43,499 bases of DNA. Origin: Roseobacter sp. (GTDB lineage: Bacteria > Pseudomonadota > Alphaproteobacteria > Rhodobacterales > Rhodobacteraceae). Position numbers and translations under genes: made by a program. Below are positions 32,340 through 43,152 of this stretch, piece by piece. Position 1 is the stretch's first letter; each line of letters opens with the position of its first letter. Where the stretch lies: positions 1 to 43,499 of the forward strand of contig DRFG01000100.1 of assembly GCA_011050655.1 (NCBI GenBank), read 5' to 3'. The notes beneath the pieces were generated by a model. It did no database searches. It had not been told where the DNA came from and worked only from the letters and a program-made list of their open reading frames with translations.

Positions 32340-33433
32340 GCCGCCTGCTCGGCAGATTTTATGCCTAAAGTACCTTCGGTAGCCTTTTTCTGTATCCGGA
32401 TCCTTGCAAGCAACGCTCCTGCAGACACGGGATCAATAAGGCTTTCGCGCTTGACAACATGGGTTCTCGCGGCTGCCTCAGCTTCCTTTGTGGCAAGTGG
32501 AGAGCAACTGACCATACCGGTTACAATGCTGGGTTCTATATTCATCGAGCGAAGAGCAGAACATCCACCGGCCGTGGATGCAGCGCATGGCGCTGCAAAA
32601 AGAAAGCCATCAATACCTGCCCGAAAATCACTGCGATTGAGCAAGGCCGCTGTTTCACCCTGAAAAATGCCGTCCGCTAGTTCAACAATGGCGATCTCAC
32701 AGCCGTTGTCGGCGGCGTGATCAAGGAGTATTTCGGTACCCTTCATGATACGCGATATCGGTTCCATGTAAGTCGAAACCATTCCTGCATCCACAAAGTC
32801 TGCGACATAGTCTGCCCCAGCGTCTACGTAGGCATTGTAGTCACCGTATGCTCCGGTGCCTGTCGCTTTTATTGTTGCTACCCGATAGCCGGCACGTGAC
32901 AGGCCATGGGCAAAGCTCGCGACGGCGGTTGTCTTTCCTGCATTCATCGAAGCACCCACAGCCGCGATGACCGTCAAGTTCCGGGAACCGGTAAGTTCTG
33001 GAAGGCTGTAATCGGCAAGATTGACAGGATTGCCATCCCGGCCACAGAGCAGCCCAACAGGAATTACACGTGTTGGACCGGCCATCCGTTTGTTGGCCGC
33101 CCGCATCACGCCAATCACACCACCGCCAGCAAGCATATCCGATCCGTCAGGGTCGATTTTCGCATGACCTTCATACTGGTCCGGCGCGTAACGGCTGCCA
33201 CAAACCAACACGACAAGATCTCCTCGGTATAACTCAGAAGGCCGCCCACTGGTGAGTTGGATACGTTTGTGTGATCCGATCTTTTCAACCCTCGCCAGAA
33301 CGAGATCACCTGTCTTTGCGTCCACGAAATTGGTCGTCAACCCGACGACATCTTCATGGACCACACGTCGAGTCGTAAACGCCCACTTGGCAGAATGCGA
33401 CAGTTCAACGCTGTTAACTTTTTGGAATAACAT
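32336..33433 (-). CDS. P-loop NTPase of unknown role (DUF1611/BioD-like)
   Basis: A 365-residue protein with an N-terminal beta-rich domain (about 1-130) and a C-terminal P-loop domain. Walker A GASMNAGKTT is at 160-169, followed by VATIKATGTGAYGDYNAYVDAGADYVADFVDAGMVSTY and IAIVELADGIFQGETAALL. The K-x-TGTG and VELADG segments recall the dethiobiotin-synthetase/CobB and DUF1611 groups of ATP-dependent enzymes. It could be a ligase or kinase acting on a carboxylate. It is coupled to the ABC exporter (4-nt overlap) and follows the hydrolase by 11 bp. Exact reaction unknown. Confidence 0.65.
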   Translation of the reverse strand: MLFQKVNSVELSHSAKWAFTTRRVVHEDVVGLTTNFVDAKTGDLVLARVEKIGSHKRIQLTSGRPSELYRGDLVVLVCGSRYAPDQYEGHAKIDPDGSDMLAGGGVIGVMRAANKRMAGPTRVIPVGLLCGRDGNPVNLADYSLPELTGSRNLTVIAAVGASMNAGKTTAVASFAHGLSRAGYRVATIKATGTGAYGDYNAYVDAGADYVADFVDAGMVSTYMEPISRIMKGTEILLDHAADNGCEIAIVELADGIFQGETAALLNRSDFRAGIDGFLFAAPCAASTAGGCSALRSMNIEPSIVTGMVSCSPLATKEAEAAARTHVVKRESLIDPVSAGALLARIRIQKKATEGTLGIKSAEQAA

Positions 33434-33444
33434 GCGAATTTTCC

Positions 33445-34365
33445 TTACATATTTATAGTTTGAATTTCACTTGGAAGAGTCGCCCTTGCGCTAGGGTTTT
33501 TTGCATCGCGATTCGCTGAACTCTTGGGCTTTTCAGCTTCACAGTTTGACAGTACGAAATTTACCAAGCCGCCTTTTTTTACGCATTCGGCAAAGTCATG
33601 CCCGCTTTCGGGAAGTTCCCTGATGCGGACGTCTGGAAGGGGCAGGCCACGTTCCTGTGCCGCCTCCAGCAGAGCCTTTTCCCATTGGTGTGCGCGATCA
33701 ATGCGGTTCGCGCCCTGTTGGTGATCTATTTCAACCCCGCTTCGGGTGTTGCTATCCCACTCGCCATCAAGGGCACCCACCGCAATGTTTATGGGGATTT
33801 GCAAGAATTCATGAAGGCGCGACTCCATCTGCGGTCCCCAATCATCTTTGCGCCCATCCCTTATGCCAAGACCATAGGGGAAAGGTTCAGCATCGGGGAA
33901 AGTGTACCAACCCGCTGAAGTCACCGACAGCGTTTTGATTAGATTTGGGTACAGCATCGCAAATCGATGGGCGAACTGCGCACCACCTGAAAAGCCGCTA
34001 AGATCAAAACGTTTTGATTGCCAGAAACCTGCCAAACGCAAGTCATTCATGAGCCCAAGCAGCGCAAGATCGGCTCGACCCTTCCGTACAACTTGCTGGT
34101 AAAGCGGCCATTGTTCTTCTCCAAACAACGGGGCAATGACCACTTGTCCGGTCTTTGCCGCACAGGCACCAAAATGCTGTGCTTGCAACTTGGCGCCCCT
34201 GCGGATGCCATGCACCGCAACCAACGGCGGGCGGTCAGTGTCTAACTCTGTGGGAATAGCAAGCCAGCATGGAAGACCATGACGACCCGAGCCTGCCTTG
34301 AATTCAAGTCTAAAGGCTCCAGGCGTTGAAAAGTTCTTTGTCACGATATTGTCTCCCAATGGCAT
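33445..34365 (-). CDS. Alpha/beta hydrolase
   Basis: A 306-residue alpha/beta-hydrolase fold enzyme without a signal peptide. The oxyanion region LVAVHGIRRGA (48-58), the nucleophile elbow Gly124-Phe-Ser126-Gly-Gly, an acid candidate Asp200 in VGALDGEWD, and catalytic His256 in ESGHDF are visible. The fold resembles esterases and peptidases of the PHB-depolymerase/PlaX type rather than any named enzyme. It lies second in the four-gene operon and probably trims or releases the pathway product, or transfers an acyl group. Confidence 0.75.
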   Translation of the reverse strand: MPLGDNIVTKNFSTPGAFRLEFKAGSGRHGLPCWLAIPTELDTDRPPLVAVHGIRRGAKLQAQHFGACAAKTGQVVIAPLFGEEQWPLYQQVVRKGRADLALLGLMNDLRLAGFWQSKRFDLSGFSGGAQFAHRFAMLYPNLIKTLSVTSAGWYTFPDAEPFPYGLGIRDGRKDDWGPQMESRLHEFLQIPINIAVGALDGEWDSNTRSGVEIDHQQGANRIDRAHQWEKALLEAAQERGLPLPDVRIRELPESGHDFAECVKKGGLVNFVLSNCEAEKPKSSANRDAKNPSARATLPSEIQTINM

Positions 34366-34389
34366 TTGTGGCTTTGGCGGTTATTCGGC

Positions 34390-34962
34390 CTAGCCAGCGG
34401 CCCCAAAGACCTGCTCCGACATCGCGGTAGGCAGCATGCCAAAAATCATGTGGATTCTATCCTGATCCCCGTCATTGTGTGCTTCATGCATCTTGTTATT
34501 GTCGAACCACCAAACTTCGCCTTCTTTCATGCGAATTTCTTCAGACTCGGCTTTCAACCAAGAACCAGCCGTAGATCTGAGAACGAAATGGTACCGTCCG
34601 CGAACTCTGTAGTATTCACCCTGATCGATATGGGGATAGACGCGCTTGCCTGCGGGCAAACAAACAATTTTTGCGCGTCCAAGAATACAATCCTGATCTT
34701 CCGCAAATGTTTCAAGAAATGCGCGCACTGTAGGGTATTTCATGGATCCGGTTGTCCAGCGGCTTTCATGCACATCGCGACGCTTGCGTCCGTTGATTGC
34801 TGATTTTCGCAGACCTCTGATCGGAATGGCCAGCGCTTCGCGTTGGACGGCAATCTTGTCTTGGCGGCCAGTAGCATCGTCCCATGCCCCGTCAACACTG
34901 GAAATCTCTTCCAGAAATGGCTTGGGGTCTACGGACTTCTTGATCAGTTTGAAATTATCCAC
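34390..34962 (-). CDS. Aspartyl/asparaginyl beta-hydroxylase-like Fe(II)/2OG oxygenase
   Basis: A 190-residue single-domain oxygenase of the aspartyl/asparaginyl beta-hydroxylase family. The iron triad is visible as His111-x-Asp113 (YPHIDQGEYYRVRGRYHFVLRS) and His159 (WWFDNNKMHEAHND). Arg169 (QDRIHMIFGM) is the probable 2-oxoglutarate ligand. It starts at a GTG with GAGGAG nine bases upstream and is the first gene of the operon. Such enzymes hydroxylate Asp or Asn side chains in peptides or free amino-acid derivatives. Which one applies here is unknown. Confidence 0.82.
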   Translation of the reverse strand: MDNFKLIKKSVDPKPFLEEISSVDGAWDDATGRQDKIAVQREALAIPIRGLRKSAINGRKRRDVHESRWTTGSMKYPTVRAFLETFAEDQDCILGRAKIVCLPAGKRVYPHIDQGEYYRVRGRYHFVLRSTAGSWLKAESEEIRMKEGEVWWFDNNKMHEAHNDGDQDRIHMIFGMLPTAMSEQVFGAAG

Positions 34963-35592
34963 TTATTTCTTCTCCTCGTTGGTTGCAGTATTGGGATTAG
35001 CAGGTGGTGTATTACAGTTCCCTGACAGCTCTGGTTGACCCTATTTAGGTCTTCAATAGGAGCAAATTTCCACCGGTGTTCATGTGTCGTTCGAAACTGA
35101 AATTGGCTTGTGAGAGCGAATTACCACGGGGTACATCGAGAGAAATAATCGCAGAGATTTATCCGTCTCATGCAAGGGCGGAATGCCGCAGACAATGGGC
35201 GTATACAGCCGACCCGAACGTGACTTCGACCGCTACCTCGCGTTTTCCACACGACATTGGGTTGCACATCTGGCGTGTACGTTCGGAACCTTACTGGGGC
35301 GCGCGAACCTTGGCGTATGACGCGTCTGATGGCGGGGCCAAAGCCCAGATCTATATATACTGGTCTTGGTGCCACGAATGACGCCACTTGAGGAAGTTGT
35401 CGAAGCCGAGCGATCAATTTTTGTCGTCGCAGACAACTAACGATCCAAGAGGTTCACGAGACATCGCTGAAGGCCGCACTCGACCACCAAGCATCCTACA
35501 ATCGGATCTTGACCGCCGATCATGGCTCACCTCACATAGAATGGCCCCTCAGTCGTCGGCGAAACGTCAATTCCGTACAACTATTCAATGAG
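34963..35592. other. 630-bp region without a convincing gene
   Basis: This holds the promoter side of the oxygenase operon and a near-palindrome GACCCTATTTAGGTC (35037-35051). Several open frames of about 70-100 codons on both strands (for example 35076-35381 plus, 35121-35417 minus) have no ribosome site and no recognisable family. The plus strand may contain fragments of a decayed gene (a frame ending in DHQASYNRILTADHG at about 35479-35523). I find no RNA gene. Confidence 0.4.
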
Positions 35593-36288
35593 CTAGACCG
35601 CGACTCCAAAGATTGAACCAACGATCGCGGTCGCGCCCATCGCTGCAGCACCCCAGAAAGTAACGCGTGCAGCTCCACGGGTAACGCTCGCGCCGCCGGC
35701 TTTTGCACCAAGACCACCTAGAACGGCCAGAAAACCGATGGCAGAGACAGAAACATAAACACCGATTTGCCCCGGTGGGGCGATAAGCACAATGAGCAGC
35801 GGTGGTGCGGCTCCAATCGCAAACGTGATTGCGGACGTTATCGCCGCCTGAAGCGGTCGAGCCGTGGAGTGATCTGTGATACCGAGTTCTTCGCGCGCAT
35901 GTGCGCCAATGGCGTCGTGCTTTGTCAGTTGTCGCGCAACTTCAAGAGCAATTGTTTCGGACACGCCGCGCTCGACAAAGGTGGCAGCGAGCTCTCCCAG
36001 TTCTTCGTCAGGCTGTTCAATCAGTTCTTGCCGTTCGCGCGCGAGGTCGGCGCCCTCGGTGTCTGATTGAGAACTTACTGAAACGTATTCCCCCGCCGCC
36101 ATCGACATCGCTCCGGCGACGAGACCGGCAGTCCCAGCCAGCAGGATCTCAGCACTTCCTGCCGCAGCGGCAGCCACGCCGACGATGATACTTGCGGTTG
36201 ACACAAGCCCGTCATTCGCACCCAACACTGCCGCGCGCAGCCAACCCACGCGCGAAATATTGTGATTTTCTAGATGATGGCGGCTCAT
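35593..36288 (-). CDS. VIT1/CCC1 family iron/manganese transporter-like protein
   Basis: About 231 residues from the ATG at 36288 (MSRHHLENHNISRVGWLRAAVLGANDGLVSTAS), which has AGGA upstream. The N-terminal motif with the ANDGLVST turn, GLVAGAMSMAAGEYVSVSSQSDTE, and paired C-terminal membrane segments are diagnostic of the VIT1/CCC1 group, which moves Fe2+ or Mn2+ across membranes. A soluble Glu-rich loop (about 80-140) is typical of the metal-binding insertion. The start overlaps the histidine-kinase stop (ATGA), so the transporter belongs to the two-component operon. Confidence 0.88.
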   Translation of the reverse strand: MSRHHLENHNISRVGWLRAAVLGANDGLVSTASIIVGVAAAAAGSAEILLAGTAGLVAGAMSMAAGEYVSVSSQSDTEGADLARERQELIEQPDEELGELAATFVERGVSETIALEVARQLTKHDAIGAHAREELGITDHSTARPLQAAITSAITFAIGAAPPLLIVLIAPPGQIGVYVSVSAIGFLAVLGGLGAKAGGASVTRGAARVTFWGAAAMGATAIVGSIFGVAV

Positions 36289-37667
36289 TGGTTTTCCTTT
36301 GAAGTTGGCAGGGGAGCAACTGGTACAGTGACAACGGCGCAAAGTCCGCCAGTAGCAACGTTTTGCAGTGTCAATTGTCCGCCATAGGCGTCCAAGATAT
36401 CTTTGACGATCGCGAGCCCCAAACCGGATCCAGTTCCTGATGTGTCCAACCGGACACCGCGCTTGGCGATATGGGCGACCTTCGACTCCGCGACTCCAGG
36501 ACCATCGTCTTTGATTAAGATCGAAGCCCATTCATCACGTACACTACATTCAATGGATATGGCATTCATTGAAAAGCGGCAGGCATTTTCTAATAGATTG
36601 CCCATGACTTCAAGGAAATCACCTTGCTCAACGGCAAGCTCGACAAACTCTGGCACAGAGTTCTCAAACGCCAAAAACTCGCCGTTTGGCGTTTTTTCGA
36701 GTGTACTAATGATTGAATTGAGTGCTGACTTTGCTTGTGTGCGAGCGTGTTGTCTGCCGTGCCTGTCGCGGGCAAGGGCAAGTTCGCGATCAAGATGCTT
36801 GCGCATTCTTGCGGACAGCAGTTCGATGTCATTTGCGATGTCATCAACCCCGACTTTGCGCAAGCGCTGAATGTCAGTTCCCAGGGCGGTCAGAGGCGTT
36901 TTTAGCCCGTGCGCCAGATCGGCGGCTCTGTCGCGTGCCCGCACAATGCTGTCATCCTGTTGATCAAGAAGACTATTCACCTCATCAATCAGTGGAACGA
37001 CCTCTGTGGGTGCTGATGTTGGTAAGCGTTTGGCTTTACCCGATCTAACGTCAGACACACCAATACGAAGACGATCCAAGGGCCGAATGCCGATAATGAT
37101 TTGAAATGCAAAGCCGAGGAGCAAAACGAGCGCTAGAATAGCCAATGCTGGTACCAGATCACGGGCAAAACCGGCGCGTTGGACGAGAATTTCAGATTTA
37201 TCTATACCAACCGTTACGATCAGCGGATGCATCACACCTTGAATGTTGAAGTCGATCCGACTTTCGTGCAGCAGAAGAACTGTGTTGTTTGGTCCGGACC
37301 GGGTGTGGACATGAACTTCACCAAATGTCAGAGCATCTAACGGCAAATCAAGCTCTGTGTCCCAAAGCGAACGCGATTTCAAGAGCACCTCTTTCTCGGG
37401 TGTTGCGACTTGAAAATAGAGACCACCAAAAACTTTCCCGAAACGTGGGTCCGCAATCTCTCGGGACAATTTTGCGGTTCCATCACTTTGGAACCGCAGA
37501 CCTCCAATGATTTGTTCCAGATGCGCGTCCAACTCTAATCCTGCGCGTCTTTCAATATTCCGTTCGAAAAGCAGTGTCAGGCCAAACCAGGTAACTAACA
37601 TTGTGCTCGCGACAACGACAATGGCAAAGCCTGCCAACCGAAGACGAATGGACTTTCCACGTTGCAT
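36285..37667 (-). CDS. Sensor histidine kinase (PhoQ-like architecture)
   Basis: A 460-residue membrane sensor kinase: two membrane segments (AIVVVASTMLVTWFGLTLLF, about 15-34, and LVPALAILALVLLLGFAFQIIIGI, about 171-194) enclose a periplasmic sensor domain. A linker is followed by the dimerisation domain with phospho-accepting His253 in DLAHGLKTPL. The ATPase domain has the N-box NLLENACRFS, G1 DDGPG and G2 GTGSGLGLAIV. I start it at the ATG at 37667, overlapping the regulator stop by 1 nt. An in-frame TTG lies one codon earlier. The PhoQ-like build suggests sensing of envelope metal or redox conditions. Confidence 0.9.
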   Translation of the reverse strand: MQRGKSIRLRLAGFAIVVVASTMLVTWFGLTLLFERNIERRAGLELDAHLEQIIGGLRFQSDGTAKLSREIADPRFGKVFGGLYFQVATPEKEVLLKSRSLWDTELDLPLDALTFGEVHVHTRSGPNNTVLLLHESRIDFNIQGVMHPLIVTVGIDKSEILVQRAGFARDLVPALAILALVLLLGFAFQIIIGIRPLDRLRIGVSDVRSGKAKRLPTSAPTEVVPLIDEVNSLLDQQDDSIVRARDRAADLAHGLKTPLTALGTDIQRLRKVGVDDIANDIELLSARMRKHLDRELALARDRHGRQHARTQAKSALNSIISTLEKTPNGEFLAFENSVPEFVELAVEQGDFLEVMGNLLENACRFSMNAISIECSVRDEWASILIKDDGPGVAESKVAHIAKRGVRLDTSGTGSGLGLAIVKDILDAYGGQLTLQNVATGGLCAVVTVPVAPLPTSKENQ

Positions 37668-38335
37668 CAACCCAACAGCTCCCTTGGGACCAGATACCCA
37701 AATCCCCGACGGGTTTCGATCAACGCGTTTGGTAATTTCTTCCGCACCCGGGCCACCAGGACCTCAACTGCGTTGGATTCCCGTTCGAAGTGGACTGATT
37801 GTAGCTGCTCAGCCAATTCCTGCTGAGAAACGACACGACCGCTGTGGATCATAAGGTAGGAGACAAGGCGATACTCTTGCGGGGATAAGTTCACCGAGAC
37901 GCCACGTACCGCAACCCGCATCTGGCGTTCGTCCAGCTCTGTATCACCAATCCTTATGACAGAATCAGCATTGCCCCCAGATCGCCGAATGATGGCGCGC
38001 AGGCGCGCAATCAGTTCCTCTACGTGAAATGGTTTTGCCAGATAGTCATCAGCACCAGCGTCAATTCCGTCGACCCGCTCATTCCATGTCCCTCGGGCAG
38101 TCAAGATCAAGACCGGCATGGTTCTGCCAGCCTTGCGCCATCGCTTAAGGATTGTCAGGCCGTCCATTTGGGGCAAGCCTAGGTCAAGGACGACAGCACC
38201 ATACGATTCAGTGTCCCCAAGGAACCATCCTTCCTCGCCAGAAGCTTCGACATCAACGATGTATCCAGCGGCTTCGAGGGCAGCCTTTACATCCACCCGA
38301 ATGCGATCGTCGTCTTCGATGACAAGAATGCGCAC
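37667..38335 (-). CDS. OmpR/PhoB-family response regulator
   Basis: A 222-residue regulator with a receiver domain (Asp8-Asp9 acidic pocket, phosphorylation site Asp51 in VVLDLGLP, Thr in LTARG, Lys in AKPF) and a C-terminal winged-helix DNA-binding domain (about 125-220) ending VRKKLPNALIETRRGFGYLV. It pairs with the adjacent kinase and probably controls this operon and the divergent PepSY-cytochrome genes. It follows the PepSY gene by 3 bp. Confidence 0.92.
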   Translation of the reverse strand: MRILVIEDDDRIRVDVKAALEAAGYIVDVEASGEEGWFLGDTESYGAVVLDLGLPQMDGLTILKRWRKAGRTMPVLILTARGTWNERVDGIDAGADDYLAKPFHVEELIARLRAIIRRSGGNADSVIRIGDTELDERQMRVAVRGVSVNLSPQEYRLVSYLMIHSGRVVSQQELAEQLQSVHFERESNAVEVLVARVRKKLPNALIETRRGFGYLVPRELLG

Positions 38336-38338
38336 CGT

Positions 38339-38647
38339 TCAATAATCCAGCTTTTGCAGCATGATTTCGCCGGTGCGGGCATCTACATAGATCTCGCGGC
38401 GGCGGCCTTCCGCGTCGAGAAAATAGATCTCATATGCCAAGCCAAAGTCTTCATGCTCGATTTCAACCTCTAGAATGTGCGTACCCGTGACTGGGCGCAC
38501 CATTTCAAGAATGGATGTAAGTGGCAGTATCTCGCCTTGCCGAAGAAGGCGCGAAGCTTCACCCGGTTCCGTCTCGTCGGCCCGAACCTGTCCCGTGACA
38601 GTCAACTGGAGGGCCGAAAGGCCCAAAATATATAGCAGATTTTTCAC
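38339..38647 (-). CDS. PepSY-domain exported protein
   Basis: A 102-residue exported protein. A signal peptide (LLYILGLSALQLTVTGQVRA) is followed by a PepSY-type domain (about 40-102) with ILEVEIEHEDFGLAYEIYFLDAEGRRREIYVDARTGEIM. It is the first gene of the two-component operon. PepSY modules in such settings are thought to act as periplasmic modulators of sensor kinases or of redox partners. Its domain is closely similar to that of the divergent gene at 38813. Confidence 0.85.
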   Translation of the reverse strand: MKNLLYILGLSALQLTVTGQVRADETEPGEASRLLRQGEILPLTSILEMVRPVTGTHILEVEIEHEDFGLAYEIYFLDAEGRRREIYVDARTGEIMLQKLDY

Positions 38648-38694
38648 AAGTATTACCTTAGGCGCAAATGTGCCGATCTTCCTGACATCTTCAC

Positions 38695-38717
38695 TACAGT
38701 TTCATAAATTACAGTTT
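38695..38717. promoter_or_regulatory. Direct repeat TACAGTTT in divergent PepSY promoter region
   Basis: TACAGTTT occurs at 38695-38702 and again at 38710-38717, a 15-bp period, between two divergent PepSY genes. OmpR-type regulators bind direct repeats, so the encoded regulator is the obvious candidate. No firm -35/-10 pairs were assigned. Confidence 0.4.
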
Positions 38718-38812
38718 GCTGACAGCCTTGATCTGGCAACTGTCATTTTCAGTCTGCCAAAAGGGGTCCATCACAACAAGCAATTCCGCTTGGCGCTATA
38801 AGGATGAGACCC

Positions 38813-39097
38813 ATGTCTAAACTGTTGATGTCTGCAGCTGCTGTTATGATGCTGGCTGCCCCCGCATTCGCGGAAGAAATGAAATGCGACGTTCCTGATC
38901 AGACAACCTGGATGTCACAAGACGACCTGACCGCGATGTATGTCGAGCAAGGTTATGATGTGAAGAACATCAAGATCGATGAAGGCTGCTATGAAATCTA
39001 CGGACTGGACGCGAACGGCGAACGGGTTGAGATCTATGTGGATCCCGTGACCGGCGAACCAGTGGATGCAATGTCTGAAGAAGGCAGCGACAGCTAA
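38813..39097 (+). CDS. PepSY-domain exported protein
   Basis: A 94-residue exported protein from the ATG at 38813, which has AAGGA eight bases upstream. An in-frame ATG at 38804 overlaps that ribosome site. A signal peptide (LLMSAAAVMMLAAPAFA) precedes a PepSY domain with CYEIYGLDANGERVEIYVDPVTGEPV and two cysteines (KCDVP, EGCYEIY). It shares a TAATG junction with the cytochrome gene, so the two are co-translated. A role in supporting or sensing the membrane cytochrome is inferred. Confidence 0.85.
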   Translation: MSKLLMSAAAVMMLAAPAFAEEMKCDVPDQTTWMSQDDLTAMYVEQGYDVKNIKIDEGCYEIYGLDANGERVEIYVDPVTGEPVDAMSEEGSDS

Positions 39098-39657
39098 TGG
39101 CTGCCGAAACGACTAAGATGGAAGCTGGTGGCCATTTGGTGCCAACGACCGTCCGGGTCTGGGACCCGATGGTCAGAGTGTTTCACTGGTCCCTGCTGAT
39201 CGCATTTGTCGCCGCATATGTTTCCGGCGAAGAGTGGGAAAAGCTGCACGTCAATATCGGCTATGTCGTCGCGGGTCTGGTCGCTTTCCGGCTCGTCTGG
39301 GGGCTGATCGGGTCAAAGCACGCGCGTTTCAATGACTTCATCTGCCGCCCTTCGACAATCGTTGCATTTCTGCGCGACAGCGTTGCCATGAAAGCCAGAC
39401 GCTACATCGGCCATAACCCGGCGGGTGGCGCGATGGTGATTGCACTTCTCCTCGCGATTATCGGAATTTCCATCTCCGGCTACATGATGGGAATGGATGC
39501 CTTCTGGGGCGAGCAGTGGGTGCAAAACCTGCACGAAGTTCTGGTCAATCTGACTATCGGCCTTGTCGTGTTGCATATCGCGGGCGTGATCTTCGCAAGC
39601 TTCGAACACAAAGAAAACCTGATCAAATCGATGTTTACAGGGAAAAAACGGGGTTAA
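39097..39657 (+). CDS. Cytochrome b561-type membrane electron carrier
   Basis: A 186-residue diheme b-type cytochrome of the bacterial b561/Ni-hydrogenase b-subunit kind. It has four membrane segments and paired histidines in VRVWDPMVRVFHWSLL (His29), KLHVNIGYVVAG (His52), NLHEVLVNLTIG and VVLHIAGVIFASFEH. These proteins carry electrons between quinone and periplasmic partners. Located directly after a PepSY gene and upstream of a periplasmic peroxidase, it may supply reducing power in the periplasm. This last link is inference. Confidence 0.85.
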   Translation: MAAETTKMEAGGHLVPTTVRVWDPMVRVFHWSLLIAFVAAYVSGEEWEKLHVNIGYVVAGLVAFRLVWGLIGSKHARFNDFICRPSTIVAFLRDSVAMKARRYIGHNPAGGAMVIALLLAIIGISISGYMMGMDAFWGEQWVQNLHEVLVNLTIGLVVLHIAGVIFASFEHKENLIKSMFTGKKRG

Positions 39658-39741
39658 GCTAACGGCTTGCTCCCACTACAACCACTCACGAAACACACTT
39701 ACCACCATTCACGATACACCAATCAAGCAAAGGAAATCACT

Positions 39742-40080
39742 ATGAAACTCAAGGTAGCAATCTTCTCCATCGCCGCTGTAACCGCAAGTATTGCAAGTGC
39801 GCAATCAAGCGCTGACAGCGTGCGCGATCAGCTTGCCGGGATGGGTTATTCCAACATCGAAATCGCACGTAGTGGCGATACTTACACAGTGGAAGCCTAT
39901 CGTAGCGGACAAAAACGCGAACTCACCTACAACGCTCTGACAGGTGAAATTCTAAACGACCGTTCCTACAGAGAGCCGTCGGATAACCGGGTTGCGCGGA
40001 ACAATGACGAGAGCAACGACAGCTCCTCTAACGACGAGAGCAATGACAGCTCCTCGAACGATGAAGGTGACGACGACTAA
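39742..40080 (+). CDS. PepSY-like exported protein with acidic repeat tail
   Basis: A 112-residue exported protein starting at the ATG at 39742, with AAGGAAAT upstream. A signal peptide (VAIFSIAAVTASIASA) precedes a short PepSY-like module (MGYSNIEIARSGDTYTVEAYRSGQKRELTYNALTGEIL). The tail is almost only Asn, Asp, Glu and Ser. It is built from a 27-nt tandem repeat (40003-40029 and 40030-40056, unit N-D-E-S-N-D-S-S-S) and ends EGDDD. The tail could bind cations. It lies between the cytochrome and the catalase-peroxidase genes. Confidence 0.8.
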   Translation: MKLKVAIFSIAAVTASIASAQSSADSVRDQLAGMGYSNIEIARSGDTYTVEAYRSGQKRELTYNALTGEILNDRSYREPSDNRVARNNDESNDSSSNDESNDSSSNDEGDDD

Positions 40081-40134
40081 GAAACTGAAGTCAGCAGATT
40101 CAGAACAGGCACTGTTCGATTTTCCGAACCTTAG

Positions 40135-42525
<2,391 letters not shown>

Positions 42526-42644
42526 TCGCCAAAACGATCAACGAAACTGCACCTGATACCCCCTCATGTCTAGCAGATGGCAGCGTTCCGAAGTGCTTGG
42601 CCATCGAGCAGTAAACCGGCAGCGGATCAACCGTTTGTCAGAAT

Positions 42645-42675
42645 GCCAGAGCGGCGCAATACGCGCCGCTCTGGC
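42645..42675. terminator. 13-bp stem hairpin between katG and the DUF4399 gene
   Basis: GCCAGAGCGGCGC (42645-42657) pairs perfectly with GCGCCGCTCTGGC (42663-42675) around a 5-base loop. No T-run follows, so it is either a weak or Rho-dependent end for katG or a leader structure, ending 36 bases before the next start. Confidence 0.5.
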
Positions 42676-42711
42676 GACTTCATGTAAGACAACCAACAAG
42701 GGAAACGACAA

Positions 42712-43152
42712 ATGAGACTATTATCCTACACAGCAGCGCTGCTTCTGGCCGCCCCGATCGCCGCTTTCGCTGGTGAAACACCGTCTGCGCCGGAAGCGGT
42801 CCAGTATTTTGTAAACCTGCAGGACGGCGATACGGTTCAAAGTCCTGTCACAATCGTTTTTGGGCTCTCGGCAATGGGCATCGCACCCGCTGGCGTTGAC
42901 AATGAAAACACTGGCCATCACCACCTGCTTATTGACCGTCCTGCCTTGGGCGAAGGTGAAGACGGTGCCGAAGAGTTTGTCATGAACATGCCAGCCGACG
43001 ACAACTTGATGCATTTCGGCAAAGGCCAGACAGAGGCATCCATCGAACTGGCTCCCGGCACGCATACGCTACAACTTGTTTTGGGAGACAAGGATCACAT
43101 TCCGCATAACGCGCCTGTGTTTTCCGAAGTTATCACCGTTACGGTTGAATAA
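42712..43152 (+). CDS. DUF4399 exported protein
   Basis: A 146-residue exported protein with a signal peptide (AALLLAAPIAAFA) and a DUF4399 domain: VQYFVNLQDGDTVQSPVTIVFGLSAMGIAPAG, NTGHHHLLID and the LAPGTHTLQLVLGDKDHIPHNAPVFSEVITVTV ending. The His-rich NTGHHHLL turn may bind metal. An AAGGGAAA ribosome site precedes the ATG. The function of the family is unknown. Placement after the periplasmic peroxidase suggests an envelope stress context. Confidence 0.85.
   Translation: MRLLSYTAALLLAAPIAAFAGETPSAPEAVQYFVNLQDGDTVQSPVTIVFGLSAMGIAPAGVDNENTGHHHLLIDRPALGEGEDGAEEFVMNMPADDNLMHFGKGQTEASIELAPGTHTLQLVLGDKDHIPHNAPVFSEVITVTVE

Noticed and set aside
35076-35417. Opposed frames of about 100 codons in the gap before the VIT1-like gene
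   Set aside because: No ribosome site, no recognisable domain, and mutually overlapping. Treated as non-coding or decayed DNA.
36289-36531. N-terminal extension of the VIT1-like protein into the kinase gene
   Set aside because: It lies wholly inside the kinase coding sequence. The ATG at 36288 has a ribosome site and the normal family start.
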